Of a stretch of DNA of 10,791 nucleotides, positions 1 through 6,622 are shown one piece after another. The stretch is from Acidobacteriota bacterium (GTDB lineage Bacteria; Acidobacteriota; Terriglobia; Bryobacterales; Bryobacteraceae). A program made the position numbers and the translations under genes. Location of the stretch: the NCBI GenBank assembly GCA_016871135.1, contig VFZQ01000107.1, positions 1 to 10,791 of the forward strand. Reading direction: 5' to 3'. The notes beneath the pieces were generated by a model. The model was not told the origin of the DNA, searched no databases, and saw only the letters and a list, made by a program, of their open reading frames with translations. How positions within the stretch are numbered: position 1 is the first letter of the stretch; every line of letters begins with the position of its first letter.

Positions 1-2
1 AC

Positions 3-566
3 GGCAAGTCTTCGTTCACCGTTGCAAAGGACGAAGGCCCCCGCGCCGACACATCCGCCGAAGGCCTCGCGAAGTTGAAACCCGTCTTCCATGCCAAGGG
101 CACCGTGACCGCCGGCAACTCTTCGCAGACCAGTGACGGCGCCGCGGCCGCGCTCGTGATGAGTGACGCCCGCGCCCGTGAACTCGGCTTGAAACCGAAA
201 GCGCGTTTTGTGTCGTTCGCCGTCGGTGGCGTGCCGCCGGAGATCATGGGCATCGGCCCCGTCGTCGCGATCCCGAAAGCGTTGAAGCTCGCCGGACTGA
301 CGATGGACCAGATCGGCGTCGTCGAACTGAATGAAGCGTTCGCGGTGCAGGCTCTGGCCGTCATTCGCGAAGCCGGACTCGACATGTCGCGCGTCAACGT
401 CAACGGCGGCGCGCTGGCGCTTGGGCATCCGCTCGGCTGCACCGGGGCGAAGCTCACGGCCACGATTCTGCGCGAGATGGAACGCGGCGATCACCGCTAT
501 GGAATGGTGACGATGTGCATTGGCGGGGGCCAAGGCGCCGCCGGAATTTTTGAGAGGATTTCGTAA
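3..566 (+). CDS. fadA: Thiolase (acetyl-CoA acyltransferase), C-terminal half, 5' partial
   Basis: This is the final thiolytic enzyme of fatty-acid beta-oxidation, which cleaves 3-ketoacyl-CoA with CoA to give acetyl-CoA and a shortened acyl-CoA. The frame is open from base 3 to the TAA at 564-566, giving about 187 residues, roughly half of a usual 390-400 residue thiolase; the start and the nucleophilic cysteine lie upstream of the window. Visible family motifs are AGNSSQTSDGAAA near the start, ELNEAFAVQAL in the middle, GGALALGHPLGCTGA carrying the catalytic histidine, and MCIGGGQGAAG carrying the second catalytic cysteine. The stop overlaps the ATG of the acyl-CoA dehydrogenase by one base, which implies translational coupling. 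Family assignment is very secure. A degradative rather than biosynthetic role is inferred from the neighbouring fadE-like gene. Confidence 0.96.
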   Translation, partial: GKSSFTVAKDEGPRADTSAEGLAKLKPVFHAKGTVTAGNSSQTSDGAAAALVMSDARARELGLKPKARFVSFAVGGVPPEIMGIGPVVAIPKALKLAGLTMDQIGVVELNEAFAVQALAVIREAGLDMSRVNVNGGALALGHPLGCTGAKLTATILREMERGDHRYGMVTMCIGGGQGAAGIFERIS

Positions 567-2308
567 TGGCCACAGGTGGATCGTTTCTCATTGAGTCGTA
601 CGAGCCCGCGTCGATCGTGACGCCCGAGGACTCGACGGCCGAGCATCGCGCGATCGCGAAGACAACCGAGGAGTTCTGGAACAAGGAAGTCGGGCCGAAC
701 CTCGAACGCATCCTGCATCACGAACCCGGCGTCGCTGTTTCGATCCTGCGCAAATCGGCGGAACTCGGCCTTGTCGCGGTGAGCGTCCCCGAAGAATACG
801 GTGGCATGGAGATGGATCTCATCTCGATGATCACCGTCGCCGAAGCGTTGTCGAAGGACGGCTCGTATGCGGGCTGGCACGGCGGCCACGCCGGCATCGG
901 CATGATGCCGCTTCTGCTCTTCGGCACGCCGGAGCAAAAGCAAAAGTATTTGCCGCGCCTCGCCACGGCCGAACTCGTCGGCGCATACTGCCTCAGCGAA
1001 CCGCAATGCGGTAGCGACGCTCTCGCCGCCAAGACGCGCGCCGATCTTAGCGCCGACGGCACGCACTACGTGCTCAGCGGCCAGAAAATGTGGATCACCA
1101 ACGGCGGCGCGGCAGACCTGTTCACCGTCTTCGCGAAAGTCGGCGGCGAAAAGTTTACCGCCTTCCTCGTCGAGCGCGCGTTCCCCGGCGTCTCCAGCGG
1201 CGCCGAGGAAAAGAAGATGGGCATCAAAGGCTCGTCGACAACCGCCGTCTATCTCGACAACGTAAAAGTACCTGCCGAAAATGTTCTGGGCGAAATCGGC
1301 CGCGGGCACATCATCGCGTTCAACATTCTCAACCTCGGCCGATTGAAGTTAGGCCCCTTCGCAGTCGGTGGCATGAAACACGTCCTGCAGGTCTCGGCGA
1401 AATATGCCAAGCAGCGCGTGGCGTTCGGCAAGCCCATCGCCGAGTTCGGCATGATCCAGCAGAAGCTCGCCGACATGGCGATTCGCATCTTCGTCACCGA
1501 GTCGATGAACTACCGCGTCACGGGCCTCATTCAGAGCAAACTCGAAGGCTGGAGTTGGAAACAAGCCGATGCGGCGAGCGTGCTGCTCAAAGCCGTCGAA
1601 GAGTTCGCCGCCGAGTGTTCCTACATTAAAGTCTTCGCCTCCGAAGCGCTCGATCTCGTCGCCGATGAAGGCGTGCAAGTCCACGGCGGCTACGGTTATC
1701 ACCAGGACTACGCCGTCGAGCGCGCCTATCGCGACTCCCGCATCAATCGCATCTTCGAGGGCACCAGCGAAATCAACCGCATGCTCGCGACGGGGATGTT
1801 GCTCAAGCGCGCGCAACGTGGCCAGTTGGGCCTCGTCGGCGCCGTGAAAAAGTTGCAGAGCGAACTGCTCGAAGGCCCCAAGCTAACTGCCCGCGCCGGC
1901 GATGAAAACGCCGAACTCGTCGACAACGCCAAGAAGGCCACGCTGCTTGCACTCGGCGTGGCGTTCCAGCGCTATATGGCCGAACTCGATCAGCAGCAGG
2001 AGATCCTCGCCGCACTCTGCGACATGGCCATGACGGCGTTCGCGATGGAGTCGGCCTACCTGCGCGCCAAGAAGATGGGCGAACCCGAAACGGCGAAGGC
2101 CATTACCGATGTCTGGCTGCGCGAAGGCACGGAGGTCGTTGCATCTTCCGGCCGGCAGGTGCTCGCCGCGTCGGCTGACGGCGACACGTTGCGCACGCAA
2201 CTCGCCGCGCTGCGCCGGCTGACCAAGTATGAACCCGTCGACGCCTTTGCGCGCAAACGCCAGATCGCCGCGCGCCAGTTGGCCGCGGAGCGATACACGG
2301 TTGCCTAA
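566..2308 (+). CDS. fadE: Acyl-CoA dehydrogenase, FadE/VLCAD-type, 580 aa
   Basis: This FAD enzyme oxidises acyl-CoA to trans-2-enoyl-CoA, the first step of beta-oxidation. The N-terminal helical domain covers about residues 25-135. YCLSEPQCGSDA (141-152) and MWITNGG (175-181) mark the FAD-binding middle beta domain. The C-terminal helical domain contains RVAFGKPIAEF and VHGGYGYHQDYAVERAYRD, followed by RIFEGTSEINR, in which Glu398 aligns with the catalytic base of MCAD/VLCAD. About 150 further residues follow, matching the extra C-terminal region of VLCAD and Bacillus FadE (about 590 aa) rather than the 380-residue short-chain enzymes. The ATG at 566 overlaps the thiolase stop by one base and has an AGAGG at 553-557 with an 8-base spacer. 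Thiolase followed by FadE resembles the Bacillus fadNAE order, so a long-chain substrate is likely. The chain-length preference is inference. Confidence 0.96.
   Translation: MATGGSFLIESYEPASIVTPEDSTAEHRAIAKTTEEFWNKEVGPNLERILHHEPGVAVSILRKSAELGLVAVSVPEEYGGMEMDLISMITVAEALSKDGSYAGWHGGHAGIGMMPLLLFGTPEQKQKYLPRLATAELVGAYCLSEPQCGSDALAAKTRADLSADGTHYVLSGQKMWITNGGAADLFTVFAKVGGEKFTAFLVERAFPGVSSGAEEKKMGIKGSSTTAVYLDNVKVPAENVLGEIGRGHIIAFNILNLGRLKLGPFAVGGMKHVLQVSAKYAKQRVAFGKPIAEFGMIQQKLADMAIRIFVTESMNYRVTGLIQSKLEGWSWKQADAASVLLKAVEEFAAECSYIKVFASEALDLVADEGVQVHGGYGYHQDYAVERAYRDSRINRIFEGTSEINRMLATGMLLKRAQRGQLGLVGAVKKLQSELLEGPKLTARAGDENAELVDNAKKATLLALGVAFQRYMAELDQQQEILAALCDMAMTAFAMESAYLRAKKMGEPETAKAITDVWLREGTEVVASSGRQVLAASADGDTLRTQLAALRRLTKYEPVDAFARKRQIAARQLAAERYTVA
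2285..2290 (+). promoter_or_regulatory. Shine-Dalgarno for the TTG-started kinase
   Basis: GCGGAG lies inside the end of the acyl-CoA dehydrogenase gene, 10 bases before the TTG at 2301. Together with the position of the Walker A motif it is the main reason to prefer the TTG over the ATG at 2229. The spacing is slightly long but acceptable. Confidence 0.45.
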
Positions 2309-2744
2309 GCAGCGAGTCGTGCTGTTGGTGGGGCTGCCCGCGAGCGGAAAGTCGACATGGCTATCTGACCGCGCGGGCGTGTTGTCATCGGATGCCATGC
2401 GCGCGCTCGTGCGAGACGACGAAGCGGATCAAACGATTCACGGCCTCGTGTTCAAGCTGATGCGCGACTTCTTGCGTTACCGGCTGCAACTCGGCGCCGA
2501 AGTCACCTACATTGATGCGACGAATCTCACGCGTAAACACCGCCGCCCGTTCGTGAAAATGGCGTTATACGCCGAAGCGCAGGTCGAAGCCGTCTACTTC
2601 GACACGCCTCTCGACGAATGCCTGCGCCGTAACGCGGCCCGTTCGCGCGTTGTTCCGCCAGAAGCGATCACGATGCTCGCCGTGAGGTTGCAACCACCAA
2701 CACGCGAAGAGGGCTTCCAAGTGATTCAGACGGTCGAACCCTAA
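2301..2744 (+). CDS. Small P-loop ATPase/kinase (AAA_33, polynucleotide-kinase-like), 147 aa, TTG start
   Basis: The predicted protein has a Walker A motif GLPASGKST at residues 11-19, an SSDAMR motif (Asp31) in the position of the catalytic Asp of T4 polynucleotide-kinase-like enzymes, IDATNLTRKHRR in the middle, and a lid-like arginine-rich segment CLRRNAARSR near residue 110. This is the pattern of the AAA_33 / zeta-toxin / Pnk kinase superfamily, whose members phosphorylate nucleic-acid ends or small molecules; the substrate here cannot be told. The upstream ATG at 2229 would add 24 residues with no family match that lie within fadE. The TTG at 2301 places the P-loop at the usual N-terminal distance and has GCGGAG at 2285-2290. 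The TTG start overlaps the end of fadE by 8 bases, so the gene is probably coupled to the fad operon. The family is likely and the function unknown. Confidence 0.82.
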   Translation: MPKQRVVLLVGLPASGKSTWLSDRAGVLSSDAMRALVRDDEADQTIHGLVFKLMRDFLRYRLQLGAEVTYIDATNLTRKHRRPFVKMALYAEAQVEAVYFDTPLDECLRRNAARSRVVPPEAITMLAVRLQPPTREEGFQVIQTVEP

Positions 2745-3343
2745 ATCCAGATCTTCTCCACCGCTTGATCCGGATACTTCAACTCCTGCGCAAACGTCAG
2801 CGGTTCCAGGCTTGCCAGTGAATATACCGGCAGCGGCGCGAAATCGGGACACCCCGGCGCCATCTGCGAGACGATAATCGCCAGGCCCACCACCTCGGCG
2901 CCCGCCGCCTCCACCATGTTCTTGATCTCGGTCAGCTTCGCGCCCGTCCGCAAAATATCGTCGACCAGCAGCACCTTTTCACCCGGCTCGACATTCAGAA
3001 ACTGCCGCAGCCGCATCGGTTCGGAGTCGTTCATCCGCTCCGCCCAATACACCTGCTTGGCGCGCAGCGCTTCACACACGCCAAAGGCGACAGGCAGCCC
3101 GCCGGTCGCCGGCGCGACGACGGAAAGCCTCGGAATCATCGCGCGCAACTCGGGATTCGCGCGCACCTTCCGGCTCAGCGCCACGCTCAACGTCTTGGCA
3201 TGTTGAAACGAACGGAACGCCAGCGGGATCTGCAAATACTGGTTGGAATAGAGTCCGTTCGGATAGACAAAATTCCCTTCGCGCAGCGCGCCCGTTTCGC
3301 GCAGCAGTGCGAGCACTTCCTCTTGAGTCGGGATAATCTCCAT
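2741..3343 (-). CDS. pyrE: Orotate phosphoribosyltransferase (PyrE), 200 aa
   Basis: PyrE transfers orotate onto PRPP to give orotidine-5'-phosphate in de novo pyrimidine synthesis, in the cytoplasm. The N-terminal segment GNFVYPNGLYSNQYLQ (23-38) corresponds to the orotate-binding start of OPRTases. VVAPATGGLPVAFGV (75-89) follows, and VLLVDDILRTGAKL (124-137) is the PRPP-binding signature with its Asp pair 128-129. The length of 200 fits the family. The flexible loop reads AERMNDSEPMRLRQF (101-115) rather than the RKxxKxHG of the E. coli enzyme, as in a divergent subgroup that I recall from Thermus-type enzymes. The ATG is at 3343, with AAAGGAG (complement of 3355-3361) 11 bases upstream, inside the end of the preceding gene. 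It lies 3 bases after the sugar transferase and is surely co-transcribed with it. Its TAG overlaps the opposing kinase TAA. A related phosphoribosyltransferase with another base as substrate is possible but less likely. Confidence 0.85.
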   Translation of the reverse strand: MEIIPTQEEVLALLRETGALREGNFVYPNGLYSNQYLQIPLAFRSFQHAKTLSVALSRKVRANPELRAMIPRLSVVAPATGGLPVAFGVCEALRAKQVYWAERMNDSEPMRLRQFLNVEPGEKVLLVDDILRTGAKLTEIKNMVEAAGAEVVGLAIIVSQMAPGCPDFAPLPVYSLASLEPLTFAQELKYPDQAVEKIWI

Positions 3344-3346
3344 GCT

Positions 3347-4756
3347 TCAGTGAGCTCCTTTGCCGGTGACGACCTGCGGTATCGTTCGCAGAATAATCTT
3401 CCAATCCAGTGCCAGCGACCAGTTGTCGATGTAGCGCATGTCCAACTCCATCCAGCGCTCGAAATCGACCGAGTCGCGCCCCTCAACCACCCAAAGGCAC
3501 GTCAGCCCTGGGCGCATCCGAAGCCGCCGCCGCTGCCATCTCTCATATTGTTCCACCTCTTCGGGAACCGCGGGCCGCGGGCCGACCAGCGACATGTCGC
3601 CGCGAATCACATTCCAAAGTTGCGGTAACTCATCGATCGAAAACTTGCGCAGCCACTTGCCGAGCGGTGTCAGCCGCGGATCGTTCTTGATCTTGAAAAC
3701 AAGGCTGCGCTCGTTGCGATCCGCCAGACTGGCCTTCATCGCCTCGGCGTCCTGCACCATGGATCGAAACTTCAATAGCGTGAACAGGCGGCCGTTCAAG
3801 CCGCAGCGCTGCTGTCGAAACAGCACGGGTCCCCGCGACGTTAATTTGATCGCGATCGCGACAATCGCCAGAAAAGGCGCCAGCGCAACCGCCGCCACGC
3901 CCGCGCAAATCAGGTCGATCAAGCGCTTGGCGAGCAGCCGGAATTCGTCGTGCGGCGCGCCGGAGAACGTCAACATCGGCGCCTCGCCTAGCCGCTCCAA
4001 GTACATCTCGCTGTGAACGTGCGGAAAGAAGTCGACCGCCACGCGCGTTCGCACGCCCTCTTCGTCGCAAATCAAAAACGTCTCTTCCAGGGCCACCAAT
4101 TCTCCCGACGGAACCGCGAACAAAATTTCGTCGATCACGTGCCGGCGCAGCAACTCCGGCAACTCCGACAGCGCTCGCACCGGATAGTCGTTGCGCAGTT
4201 GGATTGCCGCTACCCGAGGCGCCGGATCGATAAATCCGGAGAGCCGCAGTCCATAAGCCGCCGCGTCTTCGATGAGAAGCCCAACGCGCCGGGCCGCGTC
4301 GCCCGTTCCGACGATCCAGAGAAAATGCTCCGCGCCGAACTTCCGCCGGTACCATCCCAGCACGGGCTCCGCGTTCCATCGAAACAGTGCCAGCCCAACC
4401 AGCGCATACGCCGCGAACGCGCCCAGAAACAAACGGCTGATGTCCAGTCGCAGTGCGAACTGCGCCAGCACAATCACCGCCGCGGCCGCGATCGTCTGAC
4501 GCGCCGTTCGACGCAGCCGGTCCCGCCGCGCTCCGCGTTCGAGTTCATCGTAGTCGCCGAACCACAACGCCACTCCCCAAAACGCCAGCACCGCGATTAA
4601 CAGCAGCAATAGTTTTACGCCGGTAACAAAGAAAAACTCGCGTTCTAGTTGAAGGACCGCCCTCGTTCGATACGCCGCTTCAAACGCCAGCCACACCACG
4701 CCCGCGTCGGCGAGCGCGTGAAACAGCCTCATCTTTCTTTGGTGGCGCGAATACAC
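3347..4756 (-). CDS. Exopolysaccharide polyprenyl-phosphate sugar-1-phosphate transferase (WcaJ/WbaP-like)
   Basis: This inner-membrane enzyme transfers a sugar-1-phosphate from a UDP-sugar to undecaprenyl phosphate, the first step in building an exopolysaccharide or capsule repeat unit. It is full length (469 aa from GTG 4756, or 461 aa from ATG 4732; typical is 450-480). Four hydrophobic helices lie near residues 12-28, 44-65, 86-104 and 108-126. A Rossmann-like middle domain follows, starting at FLWIVGTGDAARRV (145-158). A further hydrophobic segment (280-304) precedes the catalytic domain, with LLKFRSM (327-333), RLTPLGKWLRKFSIDELPQLWNV (361-383, Asp375-Glu376 being the conserved acidic pair) and GDMSLVGPRP (386-395). 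Neither start has a strong ribosome site, so the start is uncertain. pyrE follows 3 bases downstream. Which sugar is used (glucose or galactose) cannot be read from sequence. Confidence 0.93.
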   Translation of the reverse strand: MYSRHQRKMRLFHALADAGVVWLAFEAAYRTRAVLQLEREFFFVTGVKLLLLLIAVLAFWGVALWFGDYDELERGARRDRLRRTARQTIAAAAVIVLAQFALRLDISRLFLGAFAAYALVGLALFRWNAEPVLGWYRRKFGAEHFLWIVGTGDAARRVGLLIEDAAAYGLRLSGFIDPAPRVAAIQLRNDYPVRALSELPELLRRHVIDEILFAVPSGELVALEETFLICDEEGVRTRVAVDFFPHVHSEMYLERLGEAPMLTFSGAPHDEFRLLAKRLIDLICAGVAAVALAPFLAIVAIAIKLTSRGPVLFRQQRCGLNGRLFTLLKFRSMVQDAEAMKASLADRNERSLVFKIKNDPRLTPLGKWLRKFSIDELPQLWNVIRGDMSLVGPRPAVPEEVEQYERWQRRRLRMRPGLTCLWVVEGRDSVDFERWMELDMRYIDNWSLALDWKIILRTIPQVVTGKGAH

Positions 4757-4777
4757 TCTCGCTCAGGTTAGCAAGGC

Positions 4778-4806
4778 TTGCATTCCAATCGTTCCTAGTG
4801 GATACT
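4778..4806 (+). promoter_or_regulatory. Candidate sigma70-type promoter for the tetR-efflux operon
   Basis: TTGCAT at 4778-4783 (-35-like) and GATACT at 4801-4806 (-10-like) are separated by 17 bases. The -10-like box lies inside the first palindrome, so a repressor bound there would block transcription. The implied start of transcription near 4813 leaves only about 14 bases before the tetR ATG, with no Shine-Dalgarno. Both boxes are imperfect matches, so this is a weak prediction. Confidence 0.35.
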
Positions 4807-4823
4807 AGGTTAGTGAGCACTAG
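4794..4823. promoter_or_regulatory. Twin palindromic operator, probably bound by the adjacent TetR regulator
   Basis: Two similar inverted repeats lie side by side just before tetR. The first is CCTAGT-GGAT-ACTAGG at 4794-4809, perfect in its 6-base arms. The second is TAGTG-AG-CACTA at 4811-4822. Written as CTAGTGGATACTAG (4795-4808) and TTAGTGAGCACTAG (4810-4823), they share TAGTG at the left and ACTAG at the right, with centres 15 bases apart. TetR-family dimers bind such palindromes, usually next to their own gene, and two copies would allow two dimers. The region lies between divergent genes, so the site could affect both the efflux operon and the sugar transferase operon. The palindromes are seen; the binding protein is inferred. 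Confidence 0.7.
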
Positions 4824-4826
4824 ATT

Positions 4827-5429
4827 ATGAGGGCGCCCAAACTCAGTAAGGCCGAACGCAGAAAGGCCATCGTCGAAGCCGCCGCGCAACTGTTCTCCGA
4901 ACGCGGTTTTCGCGGCGTCACAACGAAGGATCTCGCCCGCGCCGTCGGCGTTACCGAGCCCGTCCTCTACGAGCACTTCCAAACCAAGCGCGATCTCTAC
5001 GCCGCCATCATCGACGGCACCTCGCGCGAGAACTTTGAACAAGCCCGCGAGACCCTGCGCCAATCCGCCCTCGCCGACGAGCCCCGCGCCTTTTTCACTA
5101 CGCTCGCCACGCTCATGGTCGAGAGCTTTTCCCGTAATCCTTCCTACCTTCGTTTAGTGCTCTTCAGTGCGCTCGAAAAGCACGAACTCGCCCAACTCTG
5201 CTTTGAACGCCACGCGCAAGCCATCTACGCCATCGTCATCGAGTATGTAAAGAAGCGCATGGCCTCCCGTCGCGTCGATCCCGTCATCGCCGCCCGGCTC
5301 TTCATCGGAGCCGTCCACCACTACTGCATCTTCGACCTCCATTTCGGCTTCCGCATCGTTCGCGCCAGCAAGAAACGCGCGATTGCCAGCATGGTCGACA
5401 TTTTTCTCCACGGAATTCAAGCACAATGA
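4827..5429 (+). CDS. TetR/AcrR-family transcriptional repressor, 200 aa
   Basis: This is probably a ligand-responsive DNA-binding repressor of the efflux operon that it heads. The N-terminal TetR domain is typical: RRKAIVEAAAQLFSERGFRG (11-30) is followed by the helix-turn-helix VTTKDLARAVGVTEPVLYEHF (31-51) and QTKRDLYAAI. The C-terminal part is a helical ligand and dimerisation domain of the usual size. The ATG at 4827 gives the normal distance to the helix-turn-helix, yet the bases before it hold the second palindrome and no ribosome site, so the mRNA may be leaderless or poorly translated. The stop overlaps the adaptor ATG (ATGA, 5426-5429), which fits co-translation. Its ligand is unknown. 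Auto-repression through the twin palindromes is inferred. Confidence 0.93.
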   Translation: MRAPKLSKAERRKAIVEAAAQLFSERGFRGVTTKDLARAVGVTEPVLYEHFQTKRDLYAAIIDGTSRENFEQARETLRQSALADEPRAFFTTLATLMVESFSRNPSYLRLVLFSALEKHELAQLCFERHAQAIYAIVIEYVKKRMASRRVDPVIAARLFIGAVHHYCIFDLHFGFRIVRASKKRAIASMVDIFLHGIQAQ

Positions 5430-6619
5430 ATCGTCTCATCGTTCTCACCGCACTGCTGCTCACGGCTTGCGCCAAGCAGGAAAACAAAACCGCGTCAGTG
5501 AACGCCGCCGCCAAGCCGGCGCCCGATCCGATCACCGTCAAGACCGCGCGGGCGGCCGCGCGCACGATCGAAAAGTCGATCGCCGTTACCGGCTCGCTGC
5601 TGCCCGACGAGACTGTCACCGTGTCGACCGAAGTGCCCGGCCGGATCGCAACGATCCGCGCCGACTTCGGCCAGGCCGTGCGCAAAGGAGACGTGCTCAT
5701 CGAACTCGATCGCACCGAATACGATCTGCAGGTCGAACGCGCCCGTGGCGCGTTGAATCAAGCCCTCGCGCGGCTGAGTCTCCCCGCATACAACGGCCGC
5801 ATCGCGCCTCCCGAATCCACGCCGGCTGTGCGCCAGGCCACCGCGCAGCTCGAAGACGCGCAGTCGAAGTTCGATAGCGCCGCCAAGCTCGTCAAATCCG
5901 GCGACATCTCCAAAGACCGCTTCACCGAAATCGAAAAGGCGTTTCGCGCTCGACAGGCAACGCTCGACGCCGCTCGCGATGAACTGCGCACTCTCTGGAT
6001 GAGCGTCACCTCGATCGAGGCCGATCTGAAGCTCGCCGAAAAGCGCCGCGGCGATACCATTGTGCGCGCGCCTTTCGATGGCGTCATCGGCGAAAAACTC
6101 ATCTCCGCCGGCCAGTACGTCAAGGACAACGTCGGCATCGTGCGGCTGGTGAAAGTCCACCCGATGCGCCTGCGCGTCGAAGTCCCTGAATCCGCCGCGA
6201 ACACCGTTCGCTCTGGCACGCGGCTTTCCTTCACTACCGACGCCGCGATGGGCGCGCAGTTTGAGGCCGTCGTCCGGGAACTGAATCCCTCCCTCGACGC
6301 ACGCAATCGTACGCTCTCGGTCGAAGCGCGCCTCTCGAAAGGCGACGCACGCCTCAAGCCCGGCATGTTCGTGCAGGTCAAACTTGTCACCGAAGCGGCC
6401 TCGAAGGTCGTTGCCGTGCCGCGCCAGGCCATCTACAGCGTCGCCGGACTCACACGTGTCTTCAAGATCTCCAACGGCGCCGCTCAGGCGGTGACCTTCG
6501 TTCCCGGGCTCGAACAGGATGGTTGGGTCGAAGTCCCCGGCGGCGTTCTCAACGACGGCGATGACATCGCAACCAGCGAACTCGCCGCGCTCACCAACGG
6601 TACGAAAGTGAGGCAGTAG
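5426..6619 (+). CDS. RND efflux periplasmic adaptor (membrane fusion protein), lipoprotein, 397 aa
   Basis: This adaptor links an inner-membrane RND permease to an outer-membrane channel in the periplasm. It opens with a short hydrophobic signal ending in a lipobox, LLLTAC (Cys15), so it should be a lipid-anchored protein. The residue after the cysteine is Ala, not the Asp that retains E. coli lipoproteins in the inner membrane. The first half of the lipoyl / barrel-sandwich domain is at about 64-95 (VPGRIATIRADFGQAV, then KGDVLIELD). An alpha-helical hairpin spans about 97-205, interrupted by a Pro-rich patch near 118-135. RAPFDGVIGEKLISAGQYV (214-232) closes the lipoyl domain. Beta-barrel and membrane-proximal domains follow, including RLKPGMFVQVKL. 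The size is usual for AcrA-like proteins. The ATG overlaps the tetR stop, and the RND gene starts 3 bases after its TAG. Confidence 0.95.
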   Translation: MNRLIVLTALLLTACAKQENKTASVNAAAKPAPDPITVKTARAAARTIEKSIAVTGSLLPDETVTVSTEVPGRIATIRADFGQAVRKGDVLIELDRTEYDLQVERARGALNQALARLSLPAYNGRIAPPESTPAVRQATAQLEDAQSKFDSAAKLVKSGDISKDRFTEIEKAFRARQATLDAARDELRTLWMSVTSIEADLKLAEKRRGDTIVRAPFDGVIGEKLISAGQYVKDNVGIVRLVKVHPMRLRVEVPESAANTVRSGTRLSFTTDAAMGAQFEAVVRELNPSLDARNRTLSVEARLSKGDARLKPGMFVQVKLVTEAASKVVAVPRQAIYSVAGLTRVFKISNGAAQAVTFVPGLEQDGWVEVPGGVLNDGDDIATSELAALTNGTKVRQ

Positions 6620-6622
6620 TCG

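Noticed and set aside
497..1309. A 270-codon open frame on the - strand opposite the thiolase end and fadE
   Set aside because: It is antisense to conserved thiolase and acyl-CoA dehydrogenase motifs and has no recognisable domain.
2229..2300. An upstream ATG start for the small kinase
   Set aside because: It would add 24 residues rich in Arg, Ser and Pro that lie in a shadow frame of fadE and push the P-loop away from its usual N-terminal place. The TTG at 2301 with GCGGAG upstream is the better start.
3565..3585. GC-rich repeated GCGGGCC-type stretch as a possible repeat element or hairpin
   Set aside because: It encodes the conserved GPRP segment of the sugar transferase; Pro, Arg and Gly codons explain the pattern.
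4013..4600. A 195-codon + strand frame inside the sugar transferase gene
   Set aside because: It is the complement of the conserved transferase and is rich in Arg, Gln and Pro with no domain; it is a shadow frame.
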